Of a DNA stretch of 64,000 bases, positions 1 through 9,768 are shown in pieces (positions within the stretch are counted from its first letter, which is position 1; each line of letters starts with the position of its first letter). The notes below the pieces were generated by a model. It did not search any database and was not told where the DNA came from. It worked only from the letters and a program-made list of their open reading frames with translations. The DNA is from Allobosea sp. Tri-44. GTDB taxonomy: Bacteria; Pseudomonadota; Alphaproteobacteria; Rhizobiales; Beijerinckiaceae. The stretch covers positions 372,001 to 436,000 of the forward strand of contig NZ_NBDP01000019.1 of the NCBI RefSeq assembly GCF_004123845.1, given 5' to 3'. A program made the position numbers and the translations under genes.

Positions 1-40
1 CGTCCTGCGCGTAACGGCGCGATGGAGTCGCCTTTCGCGA

Positions 41-83
41 TTGAAGCCTGGCCGCGCGTCTTCGAAACGCGGCTAGGCTTCAA
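41..83. repeat. strong hairpin, intergenic
   Basis: Bases 41-56 are the reverse complement of 68-83 with one mismatch, around an 11-base loop. It lies downstream of the leftward glycosyltransferase gene and could end its transcript or that of a gene outside the window. There is no clear T-run, so terminator function is not proven. Confidence 0.5.
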
Positions 84-95
84 CTCCTTATTCAT

Positions 96-143
96 CGCAT
101 TTTCTTCACGCGAACCGGTGCCCACTTCGCTCGAAAATGCTCT
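96..143 (-). repeat. Rhizobiales-type intergenic palindromic repeat
   Basis: The inverted repeat has arms at 97-104 and 133-140 and begins right at the stop codon of the glycosyltransferase gene. Read on the minus strand it starts GAGCATTTTCGAGCGAAGTG, which I recognise as a very common dispersed repeat in Rhizobiales genomes. It probably forms the 3' end of the leftward transcript. Confidence 0.55.
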
Positions 144-1422
144 AGCCGGCAGCCGCGTTCTGCGCCAGCGCCCGGCCGCGGACCGGCAGAGAGAGATCGT
201 TGGCGAGCATGCGGTTGATCGCGGGGAGGCCGTCGAGCAGATCCGGCAGGAAGGCCTGCGAGGGCGGCATGCGCTTGGGCAGCGCATGCAGCGCCTTGGC
301 CATCTGCCACGGGTCGCGCGTGCTCGCCCCCGTTTGGGTCGGGTCGAGCAGCACGTCGATCAGGCGCAGATTGTCGGCGCGTTCGGCCCGGATCGCCTGC
401 TCCAGCCGCGGCCGGACGCGCGGCACGATCAGCGCCGGTTTGTCGAAGGAGAGGATCTCGCAGAACGTGTTGTAGCCGCCCATGGCGACGACGCAGTGGG
501 CCCGGTTCATCAGGAGTTCGAGGCGCGGCTCGAAGCCGATGCTTTCCAGCTTGGGCAGCTTCGCAATGCGTTCGGTGAACTCCTTGCGCTTCTCGCGCGA
601 CAGGAACGGGCCGAAGGCGATCAGCGACGGCAATTCGATGGTCGGATCGGTCTCATAGGCCGAGATCACCCAGTCGATCACGCCGGCGCCGTCGCCGCCG
701 CCACCGGGCGTCACCAGGATGAACGGGCCCTTGGTGATGCGCGGATGCCGGTTCGGCGGCATCGGCGAGGGCACTGCGCGCTTGAGATAGCCGGTATAGC
801 GGATCTTGTCGGCGAAGAGCGGCTGGTTCGGCAGCCCGTCGAGCGGCCGGTAGATGCTCTCCAGTCCGTAAACCCAGATGTCGTCGTAGGTATTGGCGAG
901 CACGTCGAGCGCGCCGCTCTGGCGCCATTCCTCGTGCAGCTTGGCCGGCTCGTCGAGCACGTCGCGCAAGCCGAGCACGATACGGGCGCCGCGGCGGCGC
1001 AGGATTTCGAGCGAGGGGATGAGCTCGCCGCGCAGGCCGATCGGCTCCTTGTCGACGATGACGATGTCCGGGTCGAAGGACAGCACCGTCTGCTTGATCA
1101 GGTCGGTGCGCAGGCGGATCGTGTCGGCGAGCTCGAGATTGAGATGATGCGGCAGATAGCGGCCGTCGCTCTGCTTCTCGATGCCGGGGATGCGGACATA
1201 GTCGACGCCGTCGCCGAACTGGAAGCTCGAGATCATCGACGAGCCGGAGACGATGATCACTGATATATGAGGGTAGCTCGCGACCAGCGAATTGGCGATC
1301 GCGCGGCAACGGCGGATATGGCCGAGACCGAACGTGTCGTGGCTATAGATCAGGACGCGCGGTGCATGCGGGCTGCATGGCGGACGCCGCGCCCCGCTAT
1401 CGTCGATCAGACTGAGGCCCAT
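142..1422 (-). CDS. MurG-like (GT28-type) glycosyltransferase
   Basis: The 426-residue protein looks like a cytoplasmic GT-B glycosyltransferase related to the MurG/GT28 C-terminal family. An N-terminal glycine-rich acceptor loop (FGLGHIRR, about residues 31-38) follows a first beta strand. A PGGGGDG loop near residue 240 and MGGYNTFCEIL at 314-324 match the nucleotide-sugar site of the second domain. It is the last gene of the leftward cluster, 93 bases after the deacetylase gene. It resembles the glycosyltransferase at 16,789, which ends the rightward cluster, so the locus has one such enzyme at each end. Donor and acceptor sugars cannot be read from the sequence. An envelope or exported glycan is inferred from the neighbours. 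Confidence 0.82.
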   Translation of the reverse strand: MGLSLIDDSGARRPPCSPHAPRVLIYSHDTFGLGHIRRCRAIANSLVASYPHISVIIVSGSSMISSFQFGDGVDYVRIPGIEKQSDGRYLPHHLNLELADTIRLRTDLIKQTVLSFDPDIVIVDKEPIGLRGELIPSLEILRRRGARIVLGLRDVLDEPAKLHEEWRQSGALDVLANTYDDIWVYGLESIYRPLDGLPNQPLFADKIRYTGYLKRAVPSPMPPNRHPRITKGPFILVTPGGGGDGAGVIDWVISAYETDPTIELPSLIAFGPFLSREKRKEFTERIAKLPKLESIGFEPRLELLMNRAHCVVAMGGYNTFCEILSFDKPALIVPRVRPRLEQAIRAERADNLRLIDVLLDPTQTGASTRDPWQMAKALHALPKRMPPSQAFLPDLLDGLPAINRMLANDLSLPVRGRALAQNAAAG

Positions 1423-1515
1423 GCGAGCGTCGCGTCCTCTGCTTGAAGGTCAGATGGCCTTCGGGGGACGCCAGAACGCACCCGAACTGCCCGGAACCAT
1501 AGCGCTGCCGGCGCG

Positions 1516-2307
1516 TCAATCCAAGTCCGTTGCCAGGTAGGTTGCCGCGCCGAAGAACGCATCGGGCCCGGAGAATGCGACGGCCGCATGACCGGACAGC
1601 CGAGCCAGCAGATTCGTGAGGACGTCCCACGCCACGCTGTCATGATCGTGATGGTGCAGCAGCAGTCCAAAGGGTTGGTTCGGTTTGGGGTCCAGGCGGC
1701 GAATGGCAAGCAGCTTGACCATCTCGGTCAGGAGCTCGCCGGACTGCCGGCCGACGCGGCCGCCATGCCAGTCGATCAGGTCGAGGTCGGTGTTGACGAG
1801 ACGCGGGCCGCCGGAAGGTCCGAGCGCGAAATTGCGGAAGCAGGACAGGCCGGCGAAGCCGAGTTGAGGTAGTTCTGCTGCGACGTCCGGATGGATGCGG
1901 TTCCAGGGTGGCACGAAGACCGGGAGGAAGGAGCTGCCGAAGAGCTCTCGCAGGCGCTGCTGGCCGGCAGCGATCTCAGTGAGAAGCTCGGGATGCGGCC
2001 GGTGCAGGCCAAACTCACTCTTCTTCTCGCCGGCCATGGCATGGTTGCGGTGCCAGGTCCCGTGCTGGCAGGGGCGCAGCAGCGGCGCGGTCTCCAGCCG
2101 CCTTGCCAGGGTCTCCTGCGCCACCATTGGGATCGAGGCCAGCAGCACCGGAATCGCGAAGCGCTCGGAGAGGGCGGCGAGCCGGTCGAGTTGGTCGCTG
2201 GGCACGGTCGCATCGTCGTCGCGCAGCCAGAGAACGAGGCGCTTGCCGGCGGCGGCCCAGCGGTCGAGCTCGGAGAAGAGGGCGGACCAGGCCGCATCCT
2301 CGGTCAC
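1516..2307 (-). CDS. polysaccharide deacetylase family protein
   Basis: The 263-residue protein is a divergent NodB-fold carbohydrate esterase, resembling the WbmS-like branch. Three aspartates at 30-32 (LRDDD), a histidine cluster HGTWHRNH (82-89) and a C-terminal HHHDHD stretch are plausible metal ligands. There is no signal peptide, so it should act in the cytoplasm, perhaps on a nucleotide- or lipid-linked sugar. The GTG start overlaps the TGA stop of the preceding glycosyltransferase gene (GTGA), so the two are translationally coupled. Removing an acetyl group from a sugar during glycan assembly is the likely role. The substrate is unknown. Confidence 0.75.
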   Translation of the reverse strand: MTEDAAWSALFSELDRWAAAGKRLVLWLRDDDATVPSDQLDRLAALSERFAIPVLLASIPMVAQETLARRLETAPLLRPCQHGTWHRNHAMAGEKKSEFGLHRPHPELLTEIAAGQQRLRELFGSSFLPVFVPPWNRIHPDVAAELPQLGFAGLSCFRNFALGPSGGPRLVNTDLDLIDWHGGRVGRQSGELLTEMVKLLAIRRLDPKPNQPFGLLLHHHDHDSVAWDVLTNLLARLSGHAAVAFSGPDAFFGAATYLATDLD

Positions 2308-3443
2308 GGCACGGTCTCCAGGGCCCTGCGGCCATGCCGGGCGATGGCAGTATCCAGCGCGCCGGCGAGGATGCTGCGGGCGCTGTCACCATTGCGTTCC
2401 TGGCGTGCGAACACTTGCGCCGCTGTGCCCATGCGGGCGCGCAGTGCCGCATCGCCGATCAGTCTTGCGATCGTAGCGGCCAGTTCGGCTTCGTCGCCAT
2501 GCGGCGCGAGCAAAGCGGTGCGGTCACGCGCGACGACGGCGGGCACGCCGCCGCTGTCGAGCGCGGCCACGGGAAGCCCCGCGGCCTGCGCTTCGAGATA
2601 GACCACACCATAAGCCTCGTTCAGGCCGGGCCAGACGAAGAGGTCATGCGTCGTCAGCTCGGCGAGAATCTCGGCGGGCTTACAGCGCCCGAGGAAGCGG
2701 ATGCGCCTGGGTGGGAAGCCAGCGAAGGCGGCCTCAATGGCAGCGCGCTCGGGCCCGTCGCCAATCAGGGTCAGGGTCCAGGGCAGGTCGGTGATCCGGG
2801 CGAGCGTGCGAGCGAGGAAGAGGTAACAGGCGGCCTTGTTGCCCTGTCGCATCATCGCGACAGCGATCAGCCGGACTGGCTCGTTCTCCGCATGCGGTAC
2901 GACAACACGCTCGGGCATATCGGCGAACTTCAACAAGAAGGGCGGTAGCTCGATCAGGCGCTCCGGCTCGGGGATGAGTCGGCTCAGGCCCTCGTGGTCG
3001 CGCGCCGTCATGCACAGATGCAGGTCGGCGCGCAGGATCGCGTGGCGAGCGAGCGCTGCCGCCTCCGCCCACGGGCCGTCGAAGCGTTTTTGCGCATTGC
3101 TGGCCTCGGTGACGAGATAGGGCAGGGCGAAGTGCTCGACCAAGGCTGGGCCGATCAGGTCCGGGGCGCGATAATGGCAGTGATAGGTGAAGATGAGGTC
3201 GGGCCGGGCGTCCGGCGCCTGCCAACGCTCAGTCAGCGCCGCGATCACGCCCTGCGCGGCTTTTTTGTGAGCGGCGAGCAGCGCCGGGTCGGACTCGCGC
3301 ATGAAGCTGCGCTCGGCCGGCACGATCTCGACGGCGTGGCCAAGATTCTCCAACAGCGTCACTAGTTGGACCGCCATCAGCCGGTCGCCTGAGGGGGCGC
3401 CGTCGCCATAGCGGTTCAGCGGCGTATGAAAAGCGATCTTCAC
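2304..3443 (-). CDS. GT4-family glycosyltransferase
   Basis: I start this gene at the GTG at 3443, which gives 379 residues beginning with KIAFHTPL, a typical first strand of a GT-B fold. An ATG further upstream would run through the permease gene. The C-terminal domain has the GT4 signature: GLNEAYGVVYLEAQ near residue 275, with the two glutamates of the EX7E motif, followed by a glycine-rich strand. It sits 29 bases after the ABC permease and overlaps the deacetylase start by four bases. It probably transfers a sugar from a nucleotide donor in the same pathway as its neighbours. The acceptor is unknown. Confidence 0.85.
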   Translation of the reverse strand: MKIAFHTPLNRYGDGAPSGDRLMAVQLVTLLENLGHAVEIVPAERSFMRESDPALLAAHKKAAQGVIAALTERWQAPDARPDLIFTYHCHYRAPDLIGPALVEHFALPYLVTEASNAQKRFDGPWAEAAALARHAILRADLHLCMTARDHEGLSRLIPEPERLIELPPFLLKFADMPERVVVPHAENEPVRLIAVAMMRQGNKAACYLFLARTLARITDLPWTLTLIGDGPERAAIEAAFAGFPPRRIRFLGRCKPAEILAELTTHDLFVWPGLNEAYGVVYLEAQAAGLPVAALDSGGVPAVVARDRTALLAPHGDEAELAATIARLIGDAALRARMGTAAQVFARQERNGDSARSILAGALDTAIARHGRRALETVP

Positions 3444-3472
3444 GATTGGTCTTGCGATGGCGCGAACTGGCT

Positions 3473-4651
3473 TCAGCGATACGGGTCGGCCGCATCGCGC
3501 AGGCCGTCGCCGAGGAAGTTGAAGGCGAGGATGATGACGATCACCGGGACGCACGGATAGAGCAGCCAGGGATAGAGCGCGACGACATTGATGTTCTGCG
3601 CCTCGTTCAGCATCACGCCCCAGCTGGTGATCGGTGGCCTGAGGCCGAGGCCGAGGAAGGAGAGCGCGGTCTCGCCCAGAATGGTCTTGGGAATGGTGAT
3701 CGTCGCGGCGGCGATCAGATGGCTCATGAAGCCGGGCACGAGATGCAGGCCGATGATGCGGGCGGGCTTGGCGCCCATCAACTGGGCGGCGACGACATAA
3801 TCCTCCTCGCGCAGGGCCAGCAGCTTCGAGCGGACGGCACGCGCCAGCCCGGTCCAGTCCATCAGACCGAGGATCACGGTGATGCCGAAATAGACCAGCA
3901 GCGGGCTCCAGGAGGGCGGCATGATCGCGCCGAGCGCCAGCCAGAGCGGGATATGCGGCAGCGACTGCACGATCTCGATGACGCGCTGGACGACGAGGTC
4001 GACCTTGCCGCCATAGTAGCCGGCGATGCCGCCGATGATGATGCCAAGCACGAAGGAGACGCTGACGCCGAGCAGGCCAATGGTCAGCGAGATCCGCCCG
4101 CCATAGAGGATGCGCGAGAACATGTCGCGCCCGAGCCGGTCGGTGCCGAGCAGATAGAGCGTGCCGTCCTTGGGCGGGCAGATCAGGTGGAGATTGCCGG
4201 GAATGAGGCTCCAGAACTCGTAAGCGTCGGCGCGGCAGAAGAAGCGGAGCTTCTGCGGCTTGCTTTCGTCGACGTCGTATTCGCGCTTCAGGTTCTCCAT
4301 GTTGAGGCGCTGGACATACGGATAGACGAAGGGGCCGACAAAGCTGCCCTCGTGGAAGAAGTTGACCTCCTGACGGGGGGCGCGAATGAAATCGGTGTTG
4401 CGCGTCGTGTAGTGATAGGGCGCGAGGAACTCGCAGATCGCGACCGAGAGATACATCAGCAGGATGACGACGCCGGAGATCACCGCGAGCCTGTGCTTGC
4501 GGAACTTCCACCACATCAGCTTCCATTGCGGAGCGAGATAGACGCGCTCCTGCTCGGGCGACATCTTCTCGATCGCATAGGGCTCGAACGGCGCGGTCGA
4601 CCAGCGATGCGGCAGCGGCTCCGAAGCCTGCGGGGCGGGAGGCGTCGTCAC
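3473..4651 (-). CDS. ABC transporter permease, DppC/AgpC type
   Basis: The start is the GTG at 4651, overlapping the stop of the first permease (GTGA), giving 392 residues. It is an inner-membrane permease of the peptide/nickel ABC family. Between the first and second helices it has a large extracytoplasmic insert (about residues 60-140). The EAA loop (EEDYVVAAQLMGAKP) lies near residue 280. From memory, the long insert is typical of a sub-branch that includes the rhizobial AgpC alpha-galactoside permeases rather than classic dipeptide permeases. The substrate may therefore be an oligosaccharide, which would fit the glycosyltransferase and deacetylase genes that follow. Confidence 0.88.
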   Translation of the reverse strand: MTTPPAPQASEPLPHRWSTAPFEPYAIEKMSPEQERVYLAPQWKLMWWKFRKHRLAVISGVVILLMYLSVAICEFLAPYHYTTRNTDFIRAPRQEVNFFHEGSFVGPFVYPYVQRLNMENLKREYDVDESKPQKLRFFCRADAYEFWSLIPGNLHLICPPKDGTLYLLGTDRLGRDMFSRILYGGRISLTIGLLGVSVSFVLGIIIGGIAGYYGGKVDLVVQRVIEIVQSLPHIPLWLALGAIMPPSWSPLLVYFGITVILGLMDWTGLARAVRSKLLALREEDYVVAAQLMGAKPARIIGLHLVPGFMSHLIAAATITIPKTILGETALSFLGLGLRPPITSWGVMLNEAQNINVVALYPWLLYPCVPVIVIILAFNFLGDGLRDAADPYR

Positions 4652-5649
4652 TTGGTCGCCGTCCCCTGCAGGCGGATGCGCGGATCGAGGATGGCGAGCG
4701 CGATGTCGGAGATCAGCACACCGATCACGGTCAGGAAGGAGAGGAACATCAGGAAGGAGCCGGCAAGATACATGTCCTGGCTCTGCAGCGCCCGGATCAG
4801 CAGTGGGCCGGTGGTCTGCAGCGAGAGCACGATCGCGACGATCTCGGCGCCGGAGACGATCGAAGGCAGGATGTCGCCGATATCCGAGATGAAGAAGTTG
4901 AGCGCCATGCGCAGCGGATATTTGCGCAGCGCCTTGCCCGGTGGCAGGCCCTTGGCCCGGGCGGTGACGTAGTATTGCTTCTGCAATTCGTCGAGCAGGT
5001 TGGCGCGCAGCTTGCGGATCATGCCGGCGGTGCCGCCGGCGCCGATGATGATCACCGGGATCCAGAGGTGCTCCAGCACCGATTTGAACTTGGCCCAGCT
5101 CATCGGCTGGTTGAGATATTGCGGGTCGACGAGGCCGCCGATCGAGGTGCCGAACCAGACGTTGGCGAAATAGAGGAAGATCAGCGCCAGCAGGAAATGC
5201 GGTATGGCGAGGCCGAGCATGCCGATGAAGGTGAGGCCGTAATCGCCCCAGCTGTATTGATGCGTCGCCGAGTAGATGCCGATCGGAAAGGCGACGATCC
5301 AGGTGAAGATGATGGTGAAGAACGAGACCACCATGGTCAGCAGCAGGCGGTCGCCGACGATGTCGCGTACCGGCAGCTGGTACTCGAAGGAGTAGCCCAT
5401 GTCGCCGCGCAGGAGGCCGGTGACCCACCAGAAATAGCGTTCGGCCGGCGGCTTGTCGAAGCCGTATTCCTTCTTCAGGAACTCGACGCGGCTCATGTCC
5501 GCTTTCTCGCCCTGGGCCTGCATCTCGGCGACCATGGTCTCGAAATAGTCGCCCTCGGGGAGGTTGATCACGGTGAAGATCAGGACGCTGGTGACGAACA
5601 GCGTTGGGATCATCACCAGGATGCGCTTGAAGATGTACTTCAGCAGCAC
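4648..5649 (-). CDS. ABC transporter permease, DppB/OppB type
   Basis: The 333-residue protein starts at GTG and begins with the family's usual N-terminal helix (LKYIFKRILVMIPTLF). About six transmembrane helices follow, with an EAA loop (YYVTARAKGLPPGKAL) near residues 220-240 that contacts the ATPase. It pairs with the second permease to form the channel of an importer. The gene starts two bases after the stop of the binding-protein gene and overlaps the next permease by four bases, so all components are expected to be made together. Confidence 0.9.
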   Translation of the reverse strand: MLLKYIFKRILVMIPTLFVTSVLIFTVINLPEGDYFETMVAEMQAQGEKADMSRVEFLKKEYGFDKPPAERYFWWVTGLLRGDMGYSFEYQLPVRDIVGDRLLLTMVVSFFTIIFTWIVAFPIGIYSATHQYSWGDYGLTFIGMLGLAIPHFLLALIFLYFANVWFGTSIGGLVDPQYLNQPMSWAKFKSVLEHLWIPVIIIGAGGTAGMIRKLRANLLDELQKQYYVTARAKGLPPGKALRKYPLRMALNFFISDIGDILPSIVSGAEIVAIVLSLQTTGPLLIRALQSQDMYLAGSFLMFLSFLTVIGVLISDIALAILDPRIRLQGTATK

Positions 5650-5651
5650 GG

Positions 5652-7565
5652 CTACTTCCCCTCGAACCAGAACGTGTCCGGCATGTAGCGGCCGAAGAAG
5701 GCGCCCGGCTCGAAGCTGTAGAGGCCGTTCTCAGGCAGGTTGCGCAGCGCCTTGGCAACCACGACCGGCTGCAGCGTGGCATTGACCACGCCGATCGTGA
5801 ACAATTGCTCGGCGTTGATCTTCAGCATCGTCTGCCAGATTCCCCGGCGCTCCTCATGGGTCGCTGAATGCCGCCAGGCCTTGTAAAGCGCAACGAGCTC
5901 CTTTGCCTCCGGACTGTCGGGCGCCTCGCCCTCGCGCCCGCCGCTCTCGAAATACTGGCCCCAGCGCGGCCAGTTGAACTGGGCGGGTGAGGTCGGCGCC
6001 AGCGCGTCGGGCTCCATTTCGGCCGCGACCAGCGCGTTGTCCATGCCGGTCCAGCCCGACATGATCGTTTGGCCGGCGAGGATGCGGCGGCGGAAGACGT
6101 CGAGCTGGCTCGAGCGCGGGTGGATCTTGATGCCGATCGCGATGAAGTCCTGCTTGATCAGGTCGAGGATGTCGGTCTCCTCGGTCGAGGCGCCGGCGGT
6201 CTCGATGGTGAACTCCAGGCGCCGCCCATCCGGAAACACGCGGATCTTCTCGCCGTCACGCTTGGAAAGGCCGATCTCGTCGAGCAGGCGGTTGGCCTCG
6301 GCGAGGTCCGGCGTCATGTTGAGCTGCGCCAGCGCCGCATCATAAAGCGGGCTCTCGGGCAAAGCGGTGTTGCCGCTCTCCTTGGCGAGCCCGAAATAGA
6401 TGACGCGGTTAATGTCGCGGCGATTGATCGCCAGCGAGAGCGCGCGGCGATAACGCACATCGCGGTTGAGATCGCGCCAGGTCGGATCGATCGCGTTCAA
6501 ATTGGGCATCAGCGCGAACGAGGCACCTTCGGCCCGTTTCCAGAGCTTGACCTCGAAGTTCATCCGCTTCGCAGCGCCCTTGAGGAAGGTATAATCCTCG
6601 AAGCGCAAATAGCGGGCCTGCAGGTCGGCGTCGCCGGCAGCGGTCTTGGCCGGGATCAGCGCCGAGCTGCCGATCGTCAGCGTGACCTCGTCGACATAGG
6701 GCAGTTGCCGGCCGTTCTCGTCGATCCGGTGAAAATACGGGTTGCGAACGAAGGTGAAGCGCTCGGCCGGGATCGATGTGGTGTTGCGCCACGGATCGAG
6801 CGTCGGCAGGTCGGGGTTCTCCGGCCGATACTGGCGTGAGAAGCGCTCGTGCAGCGAGCCCCAGTCCTTGACGCGTGCGCTCTTGATCTTCTGTTCGAGC
6901 TCTTCCTTGCTGGCATAGCGCTGGTGGAACTGCTTCAGATAATGCGCTGGCATGGCGATGTAGAGCGGCTGGGCGCCAGCGAGAGCCGGCAGGAAGACCG
7001 GGTTCGGCTCCGCCCAGCTGTAACGCAGCGTGAGGTCGTCGAGGACCTCGAAGCGGCAAGGCTGACCAGAGATCAGCATCGCCTGCGGTGGCCCGCCCGG
7101 GGAGAGCCGCTTGTTGTTGGCAACGTCCTCCCACCAGTAGCGGAAATCCTCGGCGGTGAGGGGATGGCCGTCCGACCAGCGGTGGCCGGCGCGCAGCCGC
7201 AAGGTGAAGATACGGCCACGCTCGACCTCGAAACTCTCGAGCACATCGGGCGCGAGCTCGAGCTTGTCATCGTAGACGACGAGGCGCGTGTAGCCGTAGA
7301 TCGTCATCATGCGGATGTCGCGCTGGTCGCCCATCAGCATGCGCATGGTGCCGCCATGCCTGCCGGGTGCTCGCCCCATGGCCGCCACCTCGATCAATCG
7401 CGGCGATTTCGGCAGGCGCTCGGCGAGCGGTGGTAGTCCACCGGCAGAGACCTTGGCGGCGAGCGCCGGGCTGTCGATAAGGGTCTCGACCCCGGCAAAG
7501 GCCAGCCGCGGCGCGACGAGGGCGGCGCCGGTTCCGAGAAGAAAGCTCCTGCGCGCGATCCGCAT
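5652..7565 (-). CDS. ABC transporter substrate-binding protein, family 5
   Basis: The 637-residue solute-binding protein of the extracellular family 5 group has a Tat-type signal (RRSFLLGTGAALVAP) and an alanine-rich cleavage region ending near residue 25. It should fold before export and work in the periplasm. It is about 100 residues longer than typical DppA/OppA and closer in size to YejA or AgpA, which bind larger peptides or alpha-galactosides. The start codon touches the ATPase stop codon. The ligand cannot be told from sequence; the gene order suggests an oligosaccharide or a glycopeptide. Confidence 0.9.
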   Translation of the reverse strand: MRIARRSFLLGTGAALVAPRLAFAGVETLIDSPALAAKVSAGGLPPLAERLPKSPRLIEVAAMGRAPGRHGGTMRMLMGDQRDIRMMTIYGYTRLVVYDDKLELAPDVLESFEVERGRIFTLRLRAGHRWSDGHPLTAEDFRYWWEDVANNKRLSPGGPPQAMLISGQPCRFEVLDDLTLRYSWAEPNPVFLPALAGAQPLYIAMPAHYLKQFHQRYASKEELEQKIKSARVKDWGSLHERFSRQYRPENPDLPTLDPWRNTTSIPAERFTFVRNPYFHRIDENGRQLPYVDEVTLTIGSSALIPAKTAAGDADLQARYLRFEDYTFLKGAAKRMNFEVKLWKRAEGASFALMPNLNAIDPTWRDLNRDVRYRRALSLAINRRDINRVIYFGLAKESGNTALPESPLYDAALAQLNMTPDLAEANRLLDEIGLSKRDGEKIRVFPDGRRLEFTIETAGASTEETDILDLIKQDFIAIGIKIHPRSSQLDVFRRRILAGQTIMSGWTGMDNALVAAEMEPDALAPTSPAQFNWPRWGQYFESGGREGEAPDSPEAKELVALYKAWRHSATHEERRGIWQTMLKINAEQLFTIGVVNATLQPVVVAKALRNLPENGLYSFEPGAFFGRYMPDTFWFEGK

Positions 7566-9448
7566 CAGGCGAGCTCCCTGACATTGGCGCCGGGCTTGGC
7601 GAGGACGAGATGGCCGGCGCCGAGATCAAGATGGGCGAGCGGCTCGCCATCCGGGTCGGGCTTGAAGCCCGCCGGCCAGTGGCGGGTGTCGGAGGCGCCG
7701 CCGGGAGCCGCGAGCTTGAAGTCGAGCTTGCGGTCGAGATCGGCGAAGGGCACCGATTTCAGCAGCGCCTTGGTATAGGGGTGGACCGGTGCGGTGAAGA
7801 GGGTGTGGCGCGGCGCAAGCTCGACGATGCGGCCATTCGCCATCACCGCGATGCGGTCGGCCATGTAGTTCACCACCGCGAGATTATGCGAGATGAACAG
7901 GAAGGTGAGGCCGCGCTCGGCCTGCAGGTCTTTGAGAAGATTGAGGATCTGCGCCTGCACGGAGACGTCGAGCGCCGAGACCGGTTCGTCGCAGATGATC
8001 AGCTCGGGATCGAGCGCGAGTGCCCGGGCGATGCCGATGCGCTGGCGCTGGCCGCCGGAGAAGGAATGCGGATAGCGCGACAGGAAACGCTGATCGAGCC
8101 CGACATCATCCATCAGCGCCTTGACCCGCGCCTTCTGCTGCGCGCCGTCGCCACGCTCGTGGATCACGAGCGGCTCGCGCAGGAGATTCATCACGGTCAT
8201 GCGAGGCGACAGCGATGAGACCGGGTCCTGGAAGATCATCTGCAGCTTCGGCCGGAAGTTGCGCAGCGCCTCGCCCTGCAGCGACAGGAGGTCGATGCAG
8301 TCCTTGCCGTCGTCGAAGCGGATTTCGCCTGAGTCCGGTGTCAGCGCCCGCATGATCAGCTTGCTGAGGGTGGTCTTGCCGCAGCCGCTCTCGCCGACCA
8401 GCCCGAGGCATTCGCCCCGCTCGATATCGAAACTGACATCGTCGACGGCGACGACGCTCGAAGTCGTGCCCTTGCCGAAGAAGCGGCTGGAATTGGTCGT
8501 GTAGGTCTTGCGCAGATGGCGCGCGGCAAGGAGCGGCGGCCGCTGCTCAACCGCCTGCTGCGCAGGGGCGGGCTTCGGCGTCGCCGGGGCGCGTGGGCGA
8601 GCCTCGCGCAGGGCGACCAGCCGCTCGCCCTCCTGCATGTCGAAATGCGGCGAGGCCTTGAGCAGCGCCTTGAGATAGGGGTGCTGCGGGCGGCGGAAGA
8701 TGTCCTCGGCCGGGCCGCTCTCCATGATCTCGCCATGGTAGATCACCACGACCTCGTCGGCCATGTTGGCGACGACGCCGAGATCGTGGGTGATCAGCAG
8801 GATCGCCATGCCCATCTCGGCCTGGAGATCGCGCATCAGGTCGAGCACCTGGGCCTGGATGGTGACGTCGAGCGCCGTCGTCGGCTCGTCGGCGATCAGC
8901 AGCGCTGGCTGGCAGATCAGAGCCATGGCGAGCATGGCGCGCTGGCGCAGGCCACCGGAGAGCTCGAAGGAATAGAAGTCGAAAGCGCGGACGGGATCCT
9001 TGAAGCCGACCCGCTTCAGCATCGCCTCGATCAGGGCACGTGCTTCCGGCTTCGGCACCGGCCGGTGCAATTGCAGCGCTTCCTCGATCTGGTTACCGAT
9101 GGTGTGCACCGGCGAGAGCGAGGACATCGGCTCCTGGAAGATCATGCCGATCCGCCCGCCGCGCAGGTCGCGAATCTCCTTGCCCTCGGCGGGCAGGCCG
9201 GCGATGTCGATCACGGCATCGGGCATCTGCGGGTCACGAAACAGGATGCTCCCGCCGGTGATGGCGCCGGCCCGCGGCAGGAGGCCCATGATCGCCTGCG
9301 AGATCACCGATTTGCCCGAGCCGGACTCGCCGACGAGCGCGACCGTCTTGCCGGCGGGAATGCGGAAGTCGACGCCCTTCACGACATCGCGAGCGAAGCC
9401 GTGAACGGTGAAGCCGATCCTCAGGTCGTTGATCTCGAGAATATTCAT
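7565..9448 (-). CDS. fused ABC transporter ATPase (DppD-DppF type)
   Basis: Two complete ATPase domains lie in one 627-residue chain. The first has Walker A GESGSGKS (about 38-45) and signature LSGGLRQR. The second has GESGCGKT (about 352-359) and FSGGQRQR, and each has a DEP Walker B. A C-terminal oligopeptide-transporter motif follows each domain. It powers import through the two permeases downstream. I prefer the ATG at 9448 because the conserved fold ([12 protein letters not shown]) starts there; an alternative start at 9481 would add 11 unmatched residues. It is the first gene of the leftward cluster. Confidence 0.92.
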   Translation of the reverse strand: MNILEINDLRIGFTVHGFARDVVKGVDFRIPAGKTVALVGESGSGKSVISQAIMGLLPRAGAITGGSILFRDPQMPDAVIDIAGLPAEGKEIRDLRGGRIGMIFQEPMSSLSPVHTIGNQIEEALQLHRPVPKPEARALIEAMLKRVGFKDPVRAFDFYSFELSGGLRQRAMLAMALICQPALLIADEPTTALDVTIQAQVLDLMRDLQAEMGMAILLITHDLGVVANMADEVVVIYHGEIMESGPAEDIFRRPQHPYLKALLKASPHFDMQEGERLVALREARPRAPATPKPAPAQQAVEQRPPLLAARHLRKTYTTNSSRFFGKGTTSSVVAVDDVSFDIERGECLGLVGESGCGKTTLSKLIMRALTPDSGEIRFDDGKDCIDLLSLQGEALRNFRPKLQMIFQDPVSSLSPRMTVMNLLREPLVIHERGDGAQQKARVKALMDDVGLDQRFLSRYPHSFSGGQRQRIGIARALALDPELIICDEPVSALDVSVQAQILNLLKDLQAERGLTFLFISHNLAVVNYMADRIAVMANGRIVELAPRHTLFTAPVHPYTKALLKSVPFADLDRKLDFKLAAPGGASDTRHWPAGFKPDPDGEPLAHLDLGAGHLVLAKPGANVRELA

Positions 9449-9768
9449 CTGCGGCTGATGCCGTCGTCCCCTGATGTCCATGTTGCCGGAGGCACGATCT
9501 GCGCCGTCATCCGGATCGATTTGCCGCTGAAGCCGCCTTGCCCACTACGGTGCGGTTCTTTCTCCTTCCGTCCCCGTCGTCCTTGTCTCCAATCAATGAC
9601 GACCGCGTAACATGGCGGCGTTCCCGCCCGCGCCGCCTGCCTCGACCGAACTTGAAATCGCCGGACTTGTCGAGTCCCGGCGCATGTTGCGCCGCGTCGT
9701 GAACTGCCCACATATGGGGACAAGCCGGCGGAGTTTCCGCTCTTCCGGATGCGGGATGGGAAAGCCCC
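9449..9768. promoter_or_regulatory. divergent promoter region between the two glycan gene sets
   Basis: This 320-base gene-free stretch separates the leftward importer/glycosyltransferase set from the rightward ABC-like/cyclase set, so both promoters must lie here or just inside the genes. A possible rightward pair is TTGCGC near 9686 and CATATG near 9710, about 18 bases apart, but the match is weak. I see no clear CRP-type palindrome. No other structure is evident. Confidence 0.45.

Noticed and set aside
22-1263. A 413-codon plus-strand frame at the left edge
   Set aside because: It is antisense to the MurG-like glycosyltransferase and has no conserved motif.
3446-4972. A 508-codon plus-strand frame over the permeases
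   Set aside because: Asp/Glu/Arg-rich translation typical of antisense permease DNA; no family likeness.
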